From positions 1 to 61,907 of the forward strand of contig NZ_VHLH01000030.1 in NCBI RefSeq assembly GCF_006516965.1: a DNA stretch of 61,907 nt, written 5' to 3'. The position numbers and the translations under genes were made by a program. The stretch is from Pararhizobium mangrovi (GTDB lineage Bacteria > Pseudomonadota > Alphaproteobacteria > Rhizobiales > Rhizobiaceae). Shown here piece by piece: positions 26,792 to 36,157 of this stretch; position 1 is the stretch's first letter, and each line of letters opens with the position of its first letter. The notes under the pieces were generated by a model. It was not told the origin of the DNA. It did not search any database and worked only from the letters and a program-made list of their open reading frames with translations.

Positions 26792-28600
26792 ATGGACACG
26801 CCCCTTTCCCACATCCGCAATTTCTCGATCGTCGCCCACATCGACCACGGCAAGTCGACGCTCGCCGACCGTCTGATCCAGATGACCGGCTCGCTCGAAG
26901 AGCGCGACATGAAGGACCAGATCCTCGACGCGATGGACATCGAGCGCGAGCGCGGCATCACCATCAAGGCGAACACCGTGCGCCTCGAATACGATGCGTC
27001 CGACGGCGAGCACTACGTCTTGAACCTCATCGACACGCCCGGCCACGTCGACTTCTCCTACGAGGTCGCCCGGTCGCTGTCGGCCTGCGAAGGCTCGCTG
27101 CTGGTCGTCGACGCCTCGCAGGGCGTCGAGGCGCAGACGCTCGCCAACCTCTACGCCGCGCTCGACGCCGACCACGAGATCGTCCCCGTCCTCAACAAGG
27201 TGGACCTGCCGGCCGCCGAGCCCGAGCGCATCAAGGAACAGATCGAGGAGGTGATCGGCCTCGACGCCTCCGACGCGCTCGAAATCTCGGCGAAGACCGG
27301 CGTCGGCGTCCCCGCCGTGCTCGAGGCGATCGTCAAGCGCCTGCCCCCGCCGGCCGGCGGCAGCCGCGAAGAGCCGCTGAAGGCCCTCCTCGTCGACAGC
27401 TGGTACGACACCTATCTCGGCGTCGTCGTGCTGGTGCGCGTCATCGACGGCACGCTCAAGAAGGGCCAGACCATCCGCATGATGGGCACCGAGGCGACCT
27501 ACCGGGTCGACAAGGTCGGCGTCATCACGCCGCGCATGGTGGAGGTGGAAAACCTGCAGCCCGGCGAGATCGGCTTCCTGATGGCCGCCATCAAGGAGGT
27601 CGCCGATACCCGCGTCGGCGACACGATCACGGACGACAAGCGCCCGACCGCCACCATGCTGCCGGGCTTCAAGCCCGCCCAGCCGGTCGTCTTCTGCGGC
27701 CTCTTCCCCGTCGACGCCGGCGATTTCGAGGCTCTGCGCGACGCCGTCGGGCGCCTGCGCCTCAACGACGCCTCCTTCTCCTACGAGACGGAATCCTCCG
27801 CAGCGCTGGGCTTCGGCTTCCGCTGCGGCTTCCTCGGCCTTCTCCACCTCGAGATCGTGCAGGAGCGCCTGAGCCGGGAGTTCGACCTCGACCTCATCGC
27901 CACCGCGCCGTCCGTCGTCTACGGCATGACGATGCGCGACGGCTCAGAGATCGAGCTGCACAACCCGGCCGACATGCCGGAGGTGATGAAGATCGAGGAG
28001 ATCCGCGAGCCGTGGATCCGCGCCACGATCCTGACGCCGGACGAGCATCTCGGCCCCATCCTCAAGCTCTGCCAGGACAGGCGCGGCGTGCAGGCGGACA
28101 TGTCCTATGTCGGCAACCGCGCCATGCTCGTCTACGACCTGCCGCTCAACGAGGTCGTCTTCGATTTCTACGACCGGCTGAAATCCATCAGCCGCGGCTA
28201 CGCCTCCTTCGACTACCAGATCACCGAATACCGGGCGAGCGACCTCGTGAAGATGTCGATCCTTGTCAATGGCGAGCCGGTCGACGCGCTCTCCATGCTC
28301 GTCCACCGCGCCGCCGCCGAAAAGCGCGGCCGCGACATGTGCGAACGCCTGAAGGACCTCATCCCCAAGCACATGTTCAAGATCCCGATCCAGGCCGCCA
28401 TCGGCGGGACCGTGATCGCCCGCGAAACCATCTCGGCGCTGCGCAAGGACGTCACCAGCAAATGCTACGGCGGCGACGCCACCCGCAAACGCAAGCTTCT
28501 TGAAAAACAGAAGGCCGGCAAGAAGCGCATGCGCCAGTTCGGCAAGGTGGACATCCCGCAGGAGGCGTTTATTGCGGCGTTGAAGATGGGGGATGAGTGA
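26792..28600 (+). CDS. lepA: Elongation factor 4 (LepA)
   Basis: A 602-residue ribosomal back-translocase GTPase. G1 is [10 protein letters not shown]3 DTPGH, G4 NKVD, and the EF-G-like domains II, III and V follow, ending in the LepA-specific C-terminal domain ([25 protein letters not shown]). Full length and intact. It is the last core gene before the AT-rich islet on its right; its stop is followed by almost 500 bases without a confident gene. Confidence 0.97.
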   Translation: MDTPLSHIRNFSIVAHIDHGKSTLADRLIQMTGSLEERDMKDQILDAMDIERERGITIKANTVRLEYDASDGEHYVLNLIDTPGHVDFSYEVARSLSACEGSLLVVDASQGVEAQTLANLYAALDADHEIVPVLNKVDLPAAEPERIKEQIEEVIGLDASDALEISAKTGVGVPAVLEAIVKRLPPPAGGSREEPLKALLVDSWYDTYLGVVVLVRVIDGTLKKGQTIRMMGTEATYRVDKVGVITPRMVEVENLQPGEIGFLMAAIKEVADTRVGDTITDDKRPTATMLPGFKPAQPVVFCGLFPVDAGDFEALRDAVGRLRLNDASFSYETESSAALGFGFRCGFLGLLHLEIVQERLSREFDLDLIATAPSVVYGMTMRDGSEIELHNPADMPEVMKIEEIREPWIRATILTPDEHLGPILKLCQDRRGVQADMSYVGNRAMLVYDLPLNEVVFDFYDRLKSISRGYASFDYQITEYRASDLVKMSILVNGEPVDALSMLVHRAAAEKRGRDMCERLKDLIPKHMFKIPIQAAIGGTVIARETISALRKDVTSKCYGGDATRKRKLLEKQKAGKKRMRQFGKVDIPQEAFIAALKMGDE

Positions 28601-29089
28601 GTAGAAGTCCGCGCCATCGGACAAAACGATCCAGTAAATCGTTTTAAGCAACGAACGCCGAGAGCCCAAGCATAGAGCTAAGGACCTCAGCCACGGGTGA
28701 AAAGCCTACGATCTGGCTTTCAGACGAGGAACGCCCGAAGCCATATTGGACAACTGGCGGTGCGGCATAGAAAGCGTTTGCGGGAAGCGCAGACCAAATG
28801 AGCGATCCGCCAAACCGCCTCGGGCAACAAATGCCCTGAAACACCGTAAAGGCTCGCATCGGTATCGTCAGCGTTTGCGGAAAGCCGGCAACCTCTCGTC
28901 CGTTATCTTCGGATTTTACCGAGGAATCCCTAATGCCTTCAAAAACAACGTCAGTGGCGAACCCCCACCCTTTCTTTGACCGTGGGGACGGCGGAGATTG
29001 GCCTGAGGACTGTAGACTTTTGCGACTGATTGGATGAGCATTCGGTTTTGCAAGAAGCCAGCTCCGGCCAAACAGCATGGTAGGTTTTT
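28601..29089. other. 489-base AT-richer gap at the left edge of an islet
   Basis: Base composition drops sharply from the lepA end. The only long open frame is on the minus strand (28644-29078), whose distal part, including SLIWSALPANAFYAAPPVV and IVGFSPVAEVLSSMLG, looks protein-like, but it matches no family I know and lacks a ribosome-binding site. It may be a decayed fragment. A regulatory role for the last 100 bases, just before the ATPase gene, is likely. Confidence 0.4.
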
Positions 29090-30433
29090 TTGATTACCAG
29101 AATTGAAATCGACGGCTTCAAGACATTCCAGAGGTTCTCGGCAGACTTAAGACCTTTTGTAGCCGTGGTCGGTCCGAACGCCACCGGCAAGTCAAATTTA
29201 TTTGACGCTCTAAAGTTCTTTTCACGACTTGCGCAAGTCGATGTGCGTCAAGCTATGCAAGAACTCAGGGGTGAGCCCGAAGAACTGTTTCGACAGACGC
29301 CCTCTGGAATTCAGACTATCATGCGATTCGCTATTGAGGTTCTACTTCCTATTCGAGGTATTGACGATTTCGGCACTACCTTCGAAACACCAGCTCAGCG
29401 TTTACGATATGAAATCGCGATCGAGATCAGAGAAAGTCCTCATGGAATATTTATCATTCATGAAGACTGTAGAGTTATTAGGGCTGAAGACGATCGAATG
29501 GCTTTTCGAACGCTAGAGAAGATCAGTAGGTCTGGCCGAAAAACGCCCTTTTTGGAAACAGAAAGAGATACCCACGGAAGGGCTCGGGTGTTCACAATCA
29601 GACAAGACGGTGTAGCAGAAAGCGGTACCTCGAAGAGAGGCAATCCGTTGCAGCTTCCTGCAGCTGAAGCTTCGCGAAGCGCGCTTTCGACGATTGCAAC
29701 TTCTGAATTTCGACATCTGTACGCGCTAAAAAAGCTGGTTGCTGGACCGCAATTTCTGGAAATTAATCCGTCCGAAGCTCGCAAGGCGAATGATCGTTTT
29801 GAAGACAAGCGACTGAAAAGCAATGCCTCGAACTTAGCTGCTAGCCTCGCAGAAATCCAACGGCTGTCGATGACCGAAAATAGGCCCGCTGGCGCTATCG
29901 CAGACATTTCTGCAGATCTTGCGATGCTAATTCCGCAAGTCAAAAGTGTTCGCGTCCTGGATAATGCTAAAAACCGGGAATATTCATTCGACGTTGAAGT
30001 TCGTGATGGCGTTTCTTTCAGCTCGCGGGTTATAAGTGATGGCACTATTCGTTTACTTGCTCTTCTTGTGGTAATTGACGATCCGAATCGGGAGGGAATC
30101 CTGTGTTTTGAAGAGCCAGAAAATGGTGTTCATGAAGGCCGAATCCCGGAGCTCATAAACCTCTTACGTGACGCTACTGAACTCCAAGATGAGACTGGCG
30201 ACTACTTTCAAGTACTTTTGAACACGCATTCTCCCGCAGTGATGCGCGCCCTTCGCTCTGACGAAGTTCTTTTTGCAGATATGGTTCGTAGTATTCCGGC
30301 CGACAATAAATATTCACAGAGTCGTACTAGAATGAGAAGAATAGCGCCAGATAAAGGATTATTTGATGATGAACATCACTTGTATCCCGCTAAAGTTGAA
30401 GAACTTCTTCGGAATAAGGCGGGCGGAATTTAA
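29090..30433 (+). CDS. SMC/OLD-type AAA (ABC-class) ATPase of a putative defence pair
   Basis: A 447-residue ATPase. Walker A is GPNATGKSN (28-36), the ABC signature region SDGTIRLLAL is at 316-325, Walker B GILCFEEPENG at 336-346 and the switch histidine THSP at 379-382. It therefore has a complete ABC-type ATPase split by a 280-residue insert, as in the AAA_21/OLD class, but no C-terminal Toprim nuclease domain. That activity may come from the next gene, whose start overlaps its last base. It starts at TTG, directly behind a run of seven T. DNA here is much more AT-rich than the core, indicating transfer. Confidence 0.82.
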   Translation: MITRIEIDGFKTFQRFSADLRPFVAVVGPNATGKSNLFDALKFFSRLAQVDVRQAMQELRGEPEELFRQTPSGIQTIMRFAIEVLLPIRGIDDFGTTFETPAQRLRYEIAIEIRESPHGIFIIHEDCRVIRAEDDRMAFRTLEKISRSGRKTPFLETERDTHGRARVFTIRQDGVAESGTSKRGNPLQLPAAEASRSALSTIATSEFRHLYALKKLVAGPQFLEINPSEARKANDRFEDKRLKSNASNLAASLAEIQRLSMTENRPAGAIADISADLAMLIPQVKSVRVLDNAKNREYSFDVEVRDGVSFSSRVISDGTIRLLALLVVIDDPNREGILCFEEPENGVHEGRIPELINLLRDATELQDETGDYFQVLLNTHSPAVMRALRSDEVLFADMVRSIPADNKYSQSRTRMRRIAPDKGLFDDEHHLYPAKVEELLRNKAGGI

Positions 30434-31077
30434 TGTACCTATCGTGGTCAGCGTTCTATGAAGGCGCGACTGATTCCCAATATTTTAATGTTCTCATTCC
30501 GAAAGTTCTTGACGACATCGTTAGAGTGTCCGGGAAAAAGCCTTGTGATGTAGGCGAGTTCCCCTCAGTTGAGTTCGGTATAGATAACCGCTCTTTTGAC
30601 AACGTCGCCGAGCAAATTTGCGCGCGGCGGAACGAGTTTCATATTATTTTTGTTCATGCTGATTTAGGCGGTCGAGGACAAGCTGAAGATATCAAGCGCC
30701 GTAGAGAACAGTTAATTCAGAAAGCCCACGAAATCTGTGGCTTCGATGCGCGAACCGCAGTTATGTTGTCGCCGGAAAAAGAGTTGGAAGCATGGGCATT
30801 ATGTGATCACGCTGCCGTTAGAACAGCTTTAGGAGTCAGAGCGATACCTGAGAACCTCATGCCCACCACCCCTCTGGCAGCTGAGAAACTTTTGGATCCA
30901 AAAGCCAGTTTTGAAGGAATAGTAAAGAGTGTAGTTCGAAAAAAACACGGAACTCGACAGATATTAGTTAGAATAGCGCAGGAACAAAACATAGAAGAAC
31001 TTAGGAGAGCGCGGTCTTTCAAGTCTTTTGAAGATTCGTTGCGTAGCGTTCTCTACCACAACGGCTTTATAAAATAG
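30433..31077 (+). CDS. DUF4276 (Toprim-like) partner protein
   Basis: A 214-residue protein that starts at the last base of the ATPase gene stop. YEGATDSQYF (Glu10), VHADLGGRG (Asp77) and SPEKELEAWALCD (Glu117/119) are spaced like the acidic residues of a Toprim-like metal site, and match the DUF4276 family that regularly accompanies AAA_21 ATPases. Together the two genes look like an abortive-infection or overcoming-lysogenisation-type pair (compare PARIS and AbiL, also an ATPase plus a Toprim-like protein). No activity is proven. Codon use is AT-rich like its partner. Confidence 0.75.
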   Translation: MYLSWSAFYEGATDSQYFNVLIPKVLDDIVRVSGKKPCDVGEFPSVEFGIDNRSFDNVAEQICARRNEFHIIFVHADLGGRGQAEDIKRRREQLIQKAHEICGFDARTAVMLSPEKELEAWALCDHAAVRTALGVRAIPENLMPTTPLAAEKLLDPKASFEGIVKSVVRKKHGTRQILVRIAQEQNIEELRRARSFKSFEDSLRSVLYHNGFIK

Positions 31078-32021
31078 ATAGATCCAATGAAGCCGAATTT
31101 CAAATCCATACAACGCGCATTACTTACCGTTGACGGCCTCAATCCTTTAAGTCAGCAATCCTTATCGACAATCACATTGTCGTTTTCAAGCTGACGCATA
31201 GTGTATGTGCGATTCATAAATCCCCGCACACTTTGTTGTTATGGATCACATGAGCGCGGGCACTGGACCAACCGCCTAATCGACTGCCGTGGTTATGGCT
31301 TGGAGGGACCACGCAGAAAGAAGCCGCCCGAGCATACGAATATTTTCATCCCCGCCCCCACGCCATGCCCTACCATCCCCCTCGTCCCCTTCGCTCGGGC
31401 GTGTTCGCGAGACGTTGGAATGCGGGAGGGGGCCGGCGCTTCCGTCGGTGGTTAACGTGGCCGCCGGCCGGAGTGTCCGCGGAAAATGGGTCCCGCCGGT
31501 GACTACGCACCGGTTCGCCTGTGCGGCGTGCAAGGGGTCGGCGCGTGGATGAAGGTTCGCGTCGGGATCGGTGAAGGCGGGTGTTCCCTGCCGGACGATT
31601 TCGGCGGCCGGTTCAACGAAACGAACCGGACGAGCGGGTCGAAATCCACGTCAAAGATCCTGCAGAGGGCCCGGAGTCGCGGTCAAGTAGGGGTGTACCT
31701 GGGAAAGGAGCCCCGAAATACGCCGTCGGGGCGCGGGAAGCCGTGTCACTTCTTCCGGCTTTCGAATTCGGCCGGCACGGCTGCCCGCGCCCCGCCCCGA
31801 TTGCCGTGAATGCCCTCGACCTGCCGTCGCGCACCCTGCGCCGGAGGACGATGGCGCATGTCGGCATGCCGGGCCCGGGGATCCTCGCACGCCGCGATCG
31901 TCCCGCACGCACCGATCGCGAGCGGCGGCTGGAACGATCGGGGCGCGACATTGTTTCGCGGAGGGTATCCGGCCATCATTTCCGTGTCGCCGGAACGCGT
32001 TGCAAGGAGAGGAAACCATCC
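31078..32021. other. 944-base gap at the right edge of the islet
   Basis: The first 150 bases keep the low G+C of the islet, then composition returns to the genome level at about 31250. Several open frames cross the GC-rich part on both strands, but none resembles a protein I know and none has a good start. I see no RNA gene or attachment-site repeat. Confidence 0.5.
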
Positions 32022-32390
32022 ATGAAGACCAGGATCATCATGCTTCTCGCCGCCCTGGCGATGACGGGCACGGCCGTTTCCGGCTGCGTCGAGACCGCCG
32101 GCCCCGGCTACGGCGCACCGGGCGACGTCGTGATCGGCCCGGCCGACGGCGGCCCGGACTACGACCGCGATCGCCCCGATCGTGACCGGTACGACCGGGA
32201 CCGCGACCACGATCGCTACGACCGGGACCGGGACCATGACGACGCGCGCCGCGACCGGGATCACGACCGCTACGCCCGGCGGGATCATGATCGCAACGAC
32301 CGCGACGACCGGGGCCGCTACGTGCGCGACCGCAACGGCCGCACGATCGACTGCCGCCACGACCCACGCAACCCCGCCTGCCACCGCTGA
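32022..32390 (+). CDS. Asp/Arg-repeat lipoprotein
   Basis: A 122-residue secreted protein with a lipoprotein signal: a hydrophobic core ends at the lipobox VSGC, lipidated Cys22. From residue 45 it is almost entirely Asp, Arg, His and Tyr in irregular DRDRYDRDRDHD units, a strongly polyampholytic, disordered stretch, and it ends with a Cys pair (CRHDPRNPAC). AAGGAGAGG precedes the ATG, whereas the open frame upstream has no sensible start. It was not matched to a named family; similar DR/DH-rich lipoproteins occur in Rhizobiales. The long frame on the opposite strand is a mirror of the repeats. Confidence 0.75.
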   Translation: MKTRIIMLLAALAMTGTAVSGCVETAGPGYGAPGDVVIGPADGGPDYDRDRPDRDRYDRDRDHDRYDRDRDHDDARRDRDHDRYARRDHDRNDRDDRGRYVRDRNGRTIDCRHDPRNPACHR

Positions 32391-32634
32391 CGCATTCCCG
32401 GCGGCCGGGCCCGAATGCCCCGGCCGCCGGAACGCGTCGTCGCGCCTGCGAAGCCGAGCGCGCCCCCGATCTTCGGTCCGGACGGGATGCGCTTTGCGGG
32501 CAAGCGCCATGGCGAGCAGCCGGGGAAGTCCCTGCCGCAGGCCAGCTATGCATCGATGTCCGTTGTGGTGCAGCGCAATATACTCCATTTGAGCACTGAA
32601 CGAAAATTCAGCACTGCTTACGGAGTAGACAATC

Positions 32635-32817
32635 ATGGCACATCACATGACCGGGACCTTCGGCGCCGTCGGCCGTTTCTTCAACGACATCGGCCGCGCC
32701 CGCAACATGGCCCTCACCTACGAGCGCCTCGCCCGCCTGTCCGACAACGAACTCGGCCGTCGCGGCCTCAAGCGCACCGAGCTCGCCCAGGAAGCGGCCC
32801 GCCGCTGCGGCTTCTGA
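32635..32817 (+). CDS. DUF1127 small protein
   Basis: A 60-residue basic protein with one DUF1127 domain: RNMALTYERLARLSDNELGRRGLKRTEL. In alphaproteobacteria such proteins are short, abundant and tied to RNA turnover and phosphate or stress physiology. It is a single gene with a GGAG site. The upstream DNA is unusually AT-rich and holds an imperfect inverted repeat (CTGAA-N6-TTCAG at about 32596-32611), probably part of its control region. Confidence 0.9.
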   Translation: MAHHMTGTFGAVGRFFNDIGRARNMALTYERLARLSDNELGRRGLKRTELAQEAARRCGF

Positions 32818-33060
32818 GCCGCCCCGACCGGACAGATCCCGACGACGCCAAGAGAGCATTTCCCGGCCGGAGCGATCCGGCCCGGCGTCGCGAACGATAC
32901 GGAAGACTGAGGAGCGCCGGGCCGAATTCGATCGGGTCTCAGGGCGCTCTGACACGCAAGCGCCGCGCCCGACGCCATCAGGCCGCGCGGCACACGAAGC
33001 GAGCGCCGGACATCGATCCGGCGCGCTCGCTACGCTTCGAACCATTCCCCGAATGCGGAT

Positions 33061-35343
33061 CTAACGACCGAGTAGCACGTCCAGCAGGCTGGAACGGTGC
33101 TCGCGGCGCGGCGCCTCGTAACCGCCGACATTGGCCGGCGGCACCGGCGCGTCGTCGTATCCCCCGTCATAGCTGCCGCGCGCCATTCCCTGCTGGCCGC
33201 CATTGCCGCCCTGGGGGTAGCCATCGCCGCCGGCATCAGCCACCGGCATGCCGGACCCGTCGTTCGCCGGTGCCGGGTTGGAGCCGTCGTCGACGGGAAT
33301 GTCGGAATAGGGAAGCGGGCTCGGGTCGATGCCGTCGTGCGCGGCGGCCATGAACTGGTGCCAGGCGGTCGCCGGCAGCTTGCCGCCCGTCACGTGCTTC
33401 ATCGAGGAGCCGTCGTCGTTGCCGAACCACACGCCGGTGACGAGGTTCGCCGTGAAGCCGACGAAGAGCGCGTCGCGCCAGTTTTGCGTCGTGCCCGTCT
33501 TGCCACCCATCTGCCAGCCCTTCAGCTTGGCGTTGTGGCCGGTGCCGTGGTTGACGACGTTTTCCAGCATCGCGTCCATCTCGGCGGCGATCTTCGGCTG
33601 CAGCACCTTTTGCGGCGTCGGGTCCCCCCGGTCGTAGAGCACCTTGCCCTCGCTCGTCGTCACCTTTGAGATGAAGTAGGGCTGCGCGCGGTAGCCACCG
33701 TTCATGAACGGCGCATAGGCCGAGGTCAGTTCGAGCAGCGAGACTTCCGATGTGCCGAGCGCGATCGAGGCGTTGGGCGCGATCTTCGATTCGATGCCGA
33801 GCCGGTGCGCCGTCTGCACCACGGTCTTCGGCCCGACCTCCACGGCAAGCTGCGCGGCGACGGTGTTGATGGAGTCCGTCAACGCCTTCATCAGCGTAAC
33901 GGGCCCCTCGTAGGTGCCTTCGTAGTTCGTCGGCGACCATTTGCCGATCTTGATCGGCGCGTCGTTGCGCACGGAAGCGGGCGTGCGGCCCATCTCCATC
34001 GCCGCGGTATAGACGAAGGGCTTGAAGGAGGAGCCCGGCTGGCGCCTGGCGTCGACGGCACGGTTGTACTGGCTCTTGGCGTAGTCCCGTCCGCCGATCA
34101 GCGCGCGCACCGCGCCGGTTCCGTCCATGGCGACGAGCGCGCCCTGGCCGACCTTGTCCTTCGTCCCGTCCTTCGCCAGCGCATCGTCGATCGCGCCCGC
34201 CGCATCGTGCTGAAGCTGCGCGTCGATGGTGGTGGTGACGACGACGTCCTCCTTCACGTCGCCGATCAGCTTCGGCAGGCGGTCCATCACCGCATCCGCG
34301 GCGTAGTTTTCGGAGCCCGTCCAGTAGCTCTTCTTCTTTTTCCGGTCGGGCTTCGCCTTCAACGCCGCATCGATATCACCCTGATCGATGTAGCCGGCGT
34401 CCTTCATGGCGTAGAGGACGACGCGCTGGCGCTGGTGCGCCTGCTTGGGATGGTTGAGCGGGGAAAGCCGCGAGGGCGCTTTCACGAGGCCGGCGATGAG
34501 CGCGGCCTGTGCCAGCGTCACGTCCTTGGCGTCCTCGTGGAAATAGGTCCGCGCCGCCGCCTGCACGCCGTAGGCGCCGGAGCCGAAATAGACGCGGTTC
34601 AGATACATGTCGAGGATCTGGTCCTTCGTGAACTTGTGCTCCAGCCAGAAGGCCAGCATCAGTTCCTGTATCTTGCGTTCGAGCGTGCGCTGCGGCGAGA
34701 GGAAGAGATTCTTCGCCAATTGCTGCGTGATCGTCGAGCCGCCGGCGACCGCGTGGCCGTGCACGATGTCGGTCACGAGCGCGCGGCCGAGGCCGACCGG
34801 ATCGACGCCGAAATGCGAATAGAAGCGACGATCCTCGATCGAGACGAGCGCTTCGGGAATGTAGGGCGACATCTCGTCGAGCGAGACGGCCTCGCCGCCG
34901 GTCACCCCGCGATTGGCCATGACGTCGCCATGCACGGAAACGATCTGGACGTTCGGCGGCCGGTCGGGAATGGCCCAGGTCGAAGCGCTCGGCATCTGCG
35001 CGGCGTAATAGGCAACGACGCAGCCGATGCCGATGACGCCCCATATGCCGACCACGAGACACCAGTAGATGCCGCGGCGCATCCAGCCGAACAGGCCGAG
35101 ACGCCGCCGGCGACCACCGCCGCCACGGCCTCCGCCGGAACCGCCGCCCTTGCCGCCGCGGCCACCGCCGCCGGTTCCCGAATCACGACGCGTGGAGGAC
35201 TTCGTCTTCCGCGGTTTGCCCGAGGGCCGTCCACCGCCGCCGACGCGCTCGCCCGCATCGATGCGCAGGCCGTCGTCGTTCGCGCGCGGACGGCCTGCGA
35301 AGGTCGGCTCGACCCGGCGATCTGTCTTCTTTCTGGCTGCCAT
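33061..35343 (-). CDS. Penicillin-binding protein 1A family (bifunctional)
   Basis: A 760-residue class A PBP with glycosyltransferase and transpeptidase activity, acting in the periplasm. Residues 1-90 are cytoplasmic and very Gly/Arg-rich, followed by one transmembrane helix (92-114). The GT51 domain has EDRRFYSHFGVD (catalytic Glu170) and GGSTITQQLAKNL; the transpeptidase has SSFK (Ser438), SIN (491-493) and KTGTT. The last 90 residues are Gly/Asn/Pro-rich and likely disordered. The Gly-rich cytoplasmic tail is longer than usual. It is monocistronic. Confidence 0.93.
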   Translation of the reverse strand: MAARKKTDRRVEPTFAGRPRANDDGLRIDAGERVGGGGRPSGKPRKTKSSTRRDSGTGGGGRGGKGGGSGGGRGGGGRRRRLGLFGWMRRGIYWCLVVGIWGVIGIGCVVAYYAAQMPSASTWAIPDRPPNVQIVSVHGDVMANRGVTGGEAVSLDEMSPYIPEALVSIEDRRFYSHFGVDPVGLGRALVTDIVHGHAVAGGSTITQQLAKNLFLSPQRTLERKIQELMLAFWLEHKFTKDQILDMYLNRVYFGSGAYGVQAAARTYFHEDAKDVTLAQAALIAGLVKAPSRLSPLNHPKQAHQRQRVVLYAMKDAGYIDQGDIDAALKAKPDRKKKKSYWTGSENYAADAVMDRLPKLIGDVKEDVVVTTTIDAQLQHDAAGAIDDALAKDGTKDKVGQGALVAMDGTGAVRALIGGRDYAKSQYNRAVDARRQPGSSFKPFVYTAAMEMGRTPASVRNDAPIKIGKWSPTNYEGTYEGPVTLMKALTDSINTVAAQLAVEVGPKTVVQTAHRLGIESKIAPNASIALGTSEVSLLELTSAYAPFMNGGYRAQPYFISKVTTSEGKVLYDRGDPTPQKVLQPKIAAEMDAMLENVVNHGTGHNAKLKGWQMGGKTGTTQNWRDALFVGFTANLVTGVWFGNDDGSSMKHVTGGKLPATAWHQFMAAAHDGIDPSPLPYSDIPVDDGSNPAPANDGSGMPVADAGGDGYPQGGNGGQQGMARGSYDGGYDDAPVPPANVGGYEAPRREHRSSLLDVLLGR

Positions 35344-35458
35344 CAGTCCCCGACGATTCGGCCCCTTAGACCACGCTAGAGCGGGTGAACTTTAAATGCG
35401 GCGATTTAAGGAGGCCTTACATGGGCCGTCAGCCCGCGCTCCTCGTGCCTTCACCGCA

Positions 35459-36076
35459 TCAATAGAGCGTCAGCCAGACCGGGAGCACGTGCACGTCCTG
35501 CAAGTGCTCCACCAGTTCCAGTGCGGGAAAGAGCGCGATGAACCAGAGTCCGTCGACGAAGGTCCGCCGCAGTGCCTTCGGCGAGAAGGTCGGCGAAGAG
35601 CCCTCGCGATAAAGCAATGGCTGCGGCCAGAAGCGCGGCGTTCGTGTCCGATAGGCGGCGAACGCCGCACCATAGCGCGAGTCGAGATATTTCTCTTCGC
35701 CATTGCGCGCCATGCCGAGCGCGCAATAGGCGAGGACGAAGAGCGTGGCCGCGATGACGAGCGAACCCGCCATGAGGCCGACACCCGCCGCGGCGATGCA
35801 CGACGAGACGTAGAGCGGATTGCGCGTGATCGAGTACGGCCCGGTCGTCACCAGCGCGTCGTTCTTGCGTCCGCCGATATAGAGCGTGCTCCACAGCCGA
35901 CCCGCGATGCCGATGACCACCACCAGCAGGCCCGTATCCTCGATGAACTCGTGCGCTTCCATCGAGAAGACGGGGCGGATGACGAGGAGTGCGAAAGCGA
36001 CGAGGCCTCCGCCTATCTGGAGCAGGCGAAGCCGCATCGTCTGGTCGAAGGGGCTCGCATTCGTCGAAATCGTCAT
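35459..36076 (-). CDS. Isoprenylcysteine carboxyl methyltransferase-like membrane protein
   Basis: A 205-residue integral membrane protein with about five helices. GPYSITRNPLYVSS and the acidic-basic string EEKYLDSRYGAAFAAYRTRTPRF are the ICMT/PEMT signature that binds S-adenosylmethionine at the membrane face. Bacterial members methylate lipids or small molecules; the substrate is unknown. It stands alone on the minus strand, between PBP1A and the M20 peptidase gene. Confidence 0.85.
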   Translation of the reverse strand: MTISTNASPFDQTMRLRLLQIGGGLVAFALLVIRPVFSMEAHEFIEDTGLLVVVIGIAGRLWSTLYIGGRKNDALVTTGPYSITRNPLYVSSCIAAAGVGLMAGSLVIAATLFVLAYCALGMARNGEEKYLDSRYGAAFAAYRTRTPRFWPQPLLYREGSSPTFSPKALRRTFVDGLWFIALFPALELVEHLQDVHVLPVWLTLY

Positions 36077-36157
36077 CGCTTCATTGGTCTCGTAGTGTGC
36101 TTCACGCGGCTTTTATGCGGAGAAAGCAGCGAAAGAACGACGGTGCGTGGCCTTGCT

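Noticed and set aside
31746-32636. A 296-codon minus-strand frame with a Val/Ala-rich hydrophobic middle
   Set aside because: The hydrophobic part is the complement of the Asp/Arg codon repeats in the lipoprotein, so the apparent membrane helix is an artefact.
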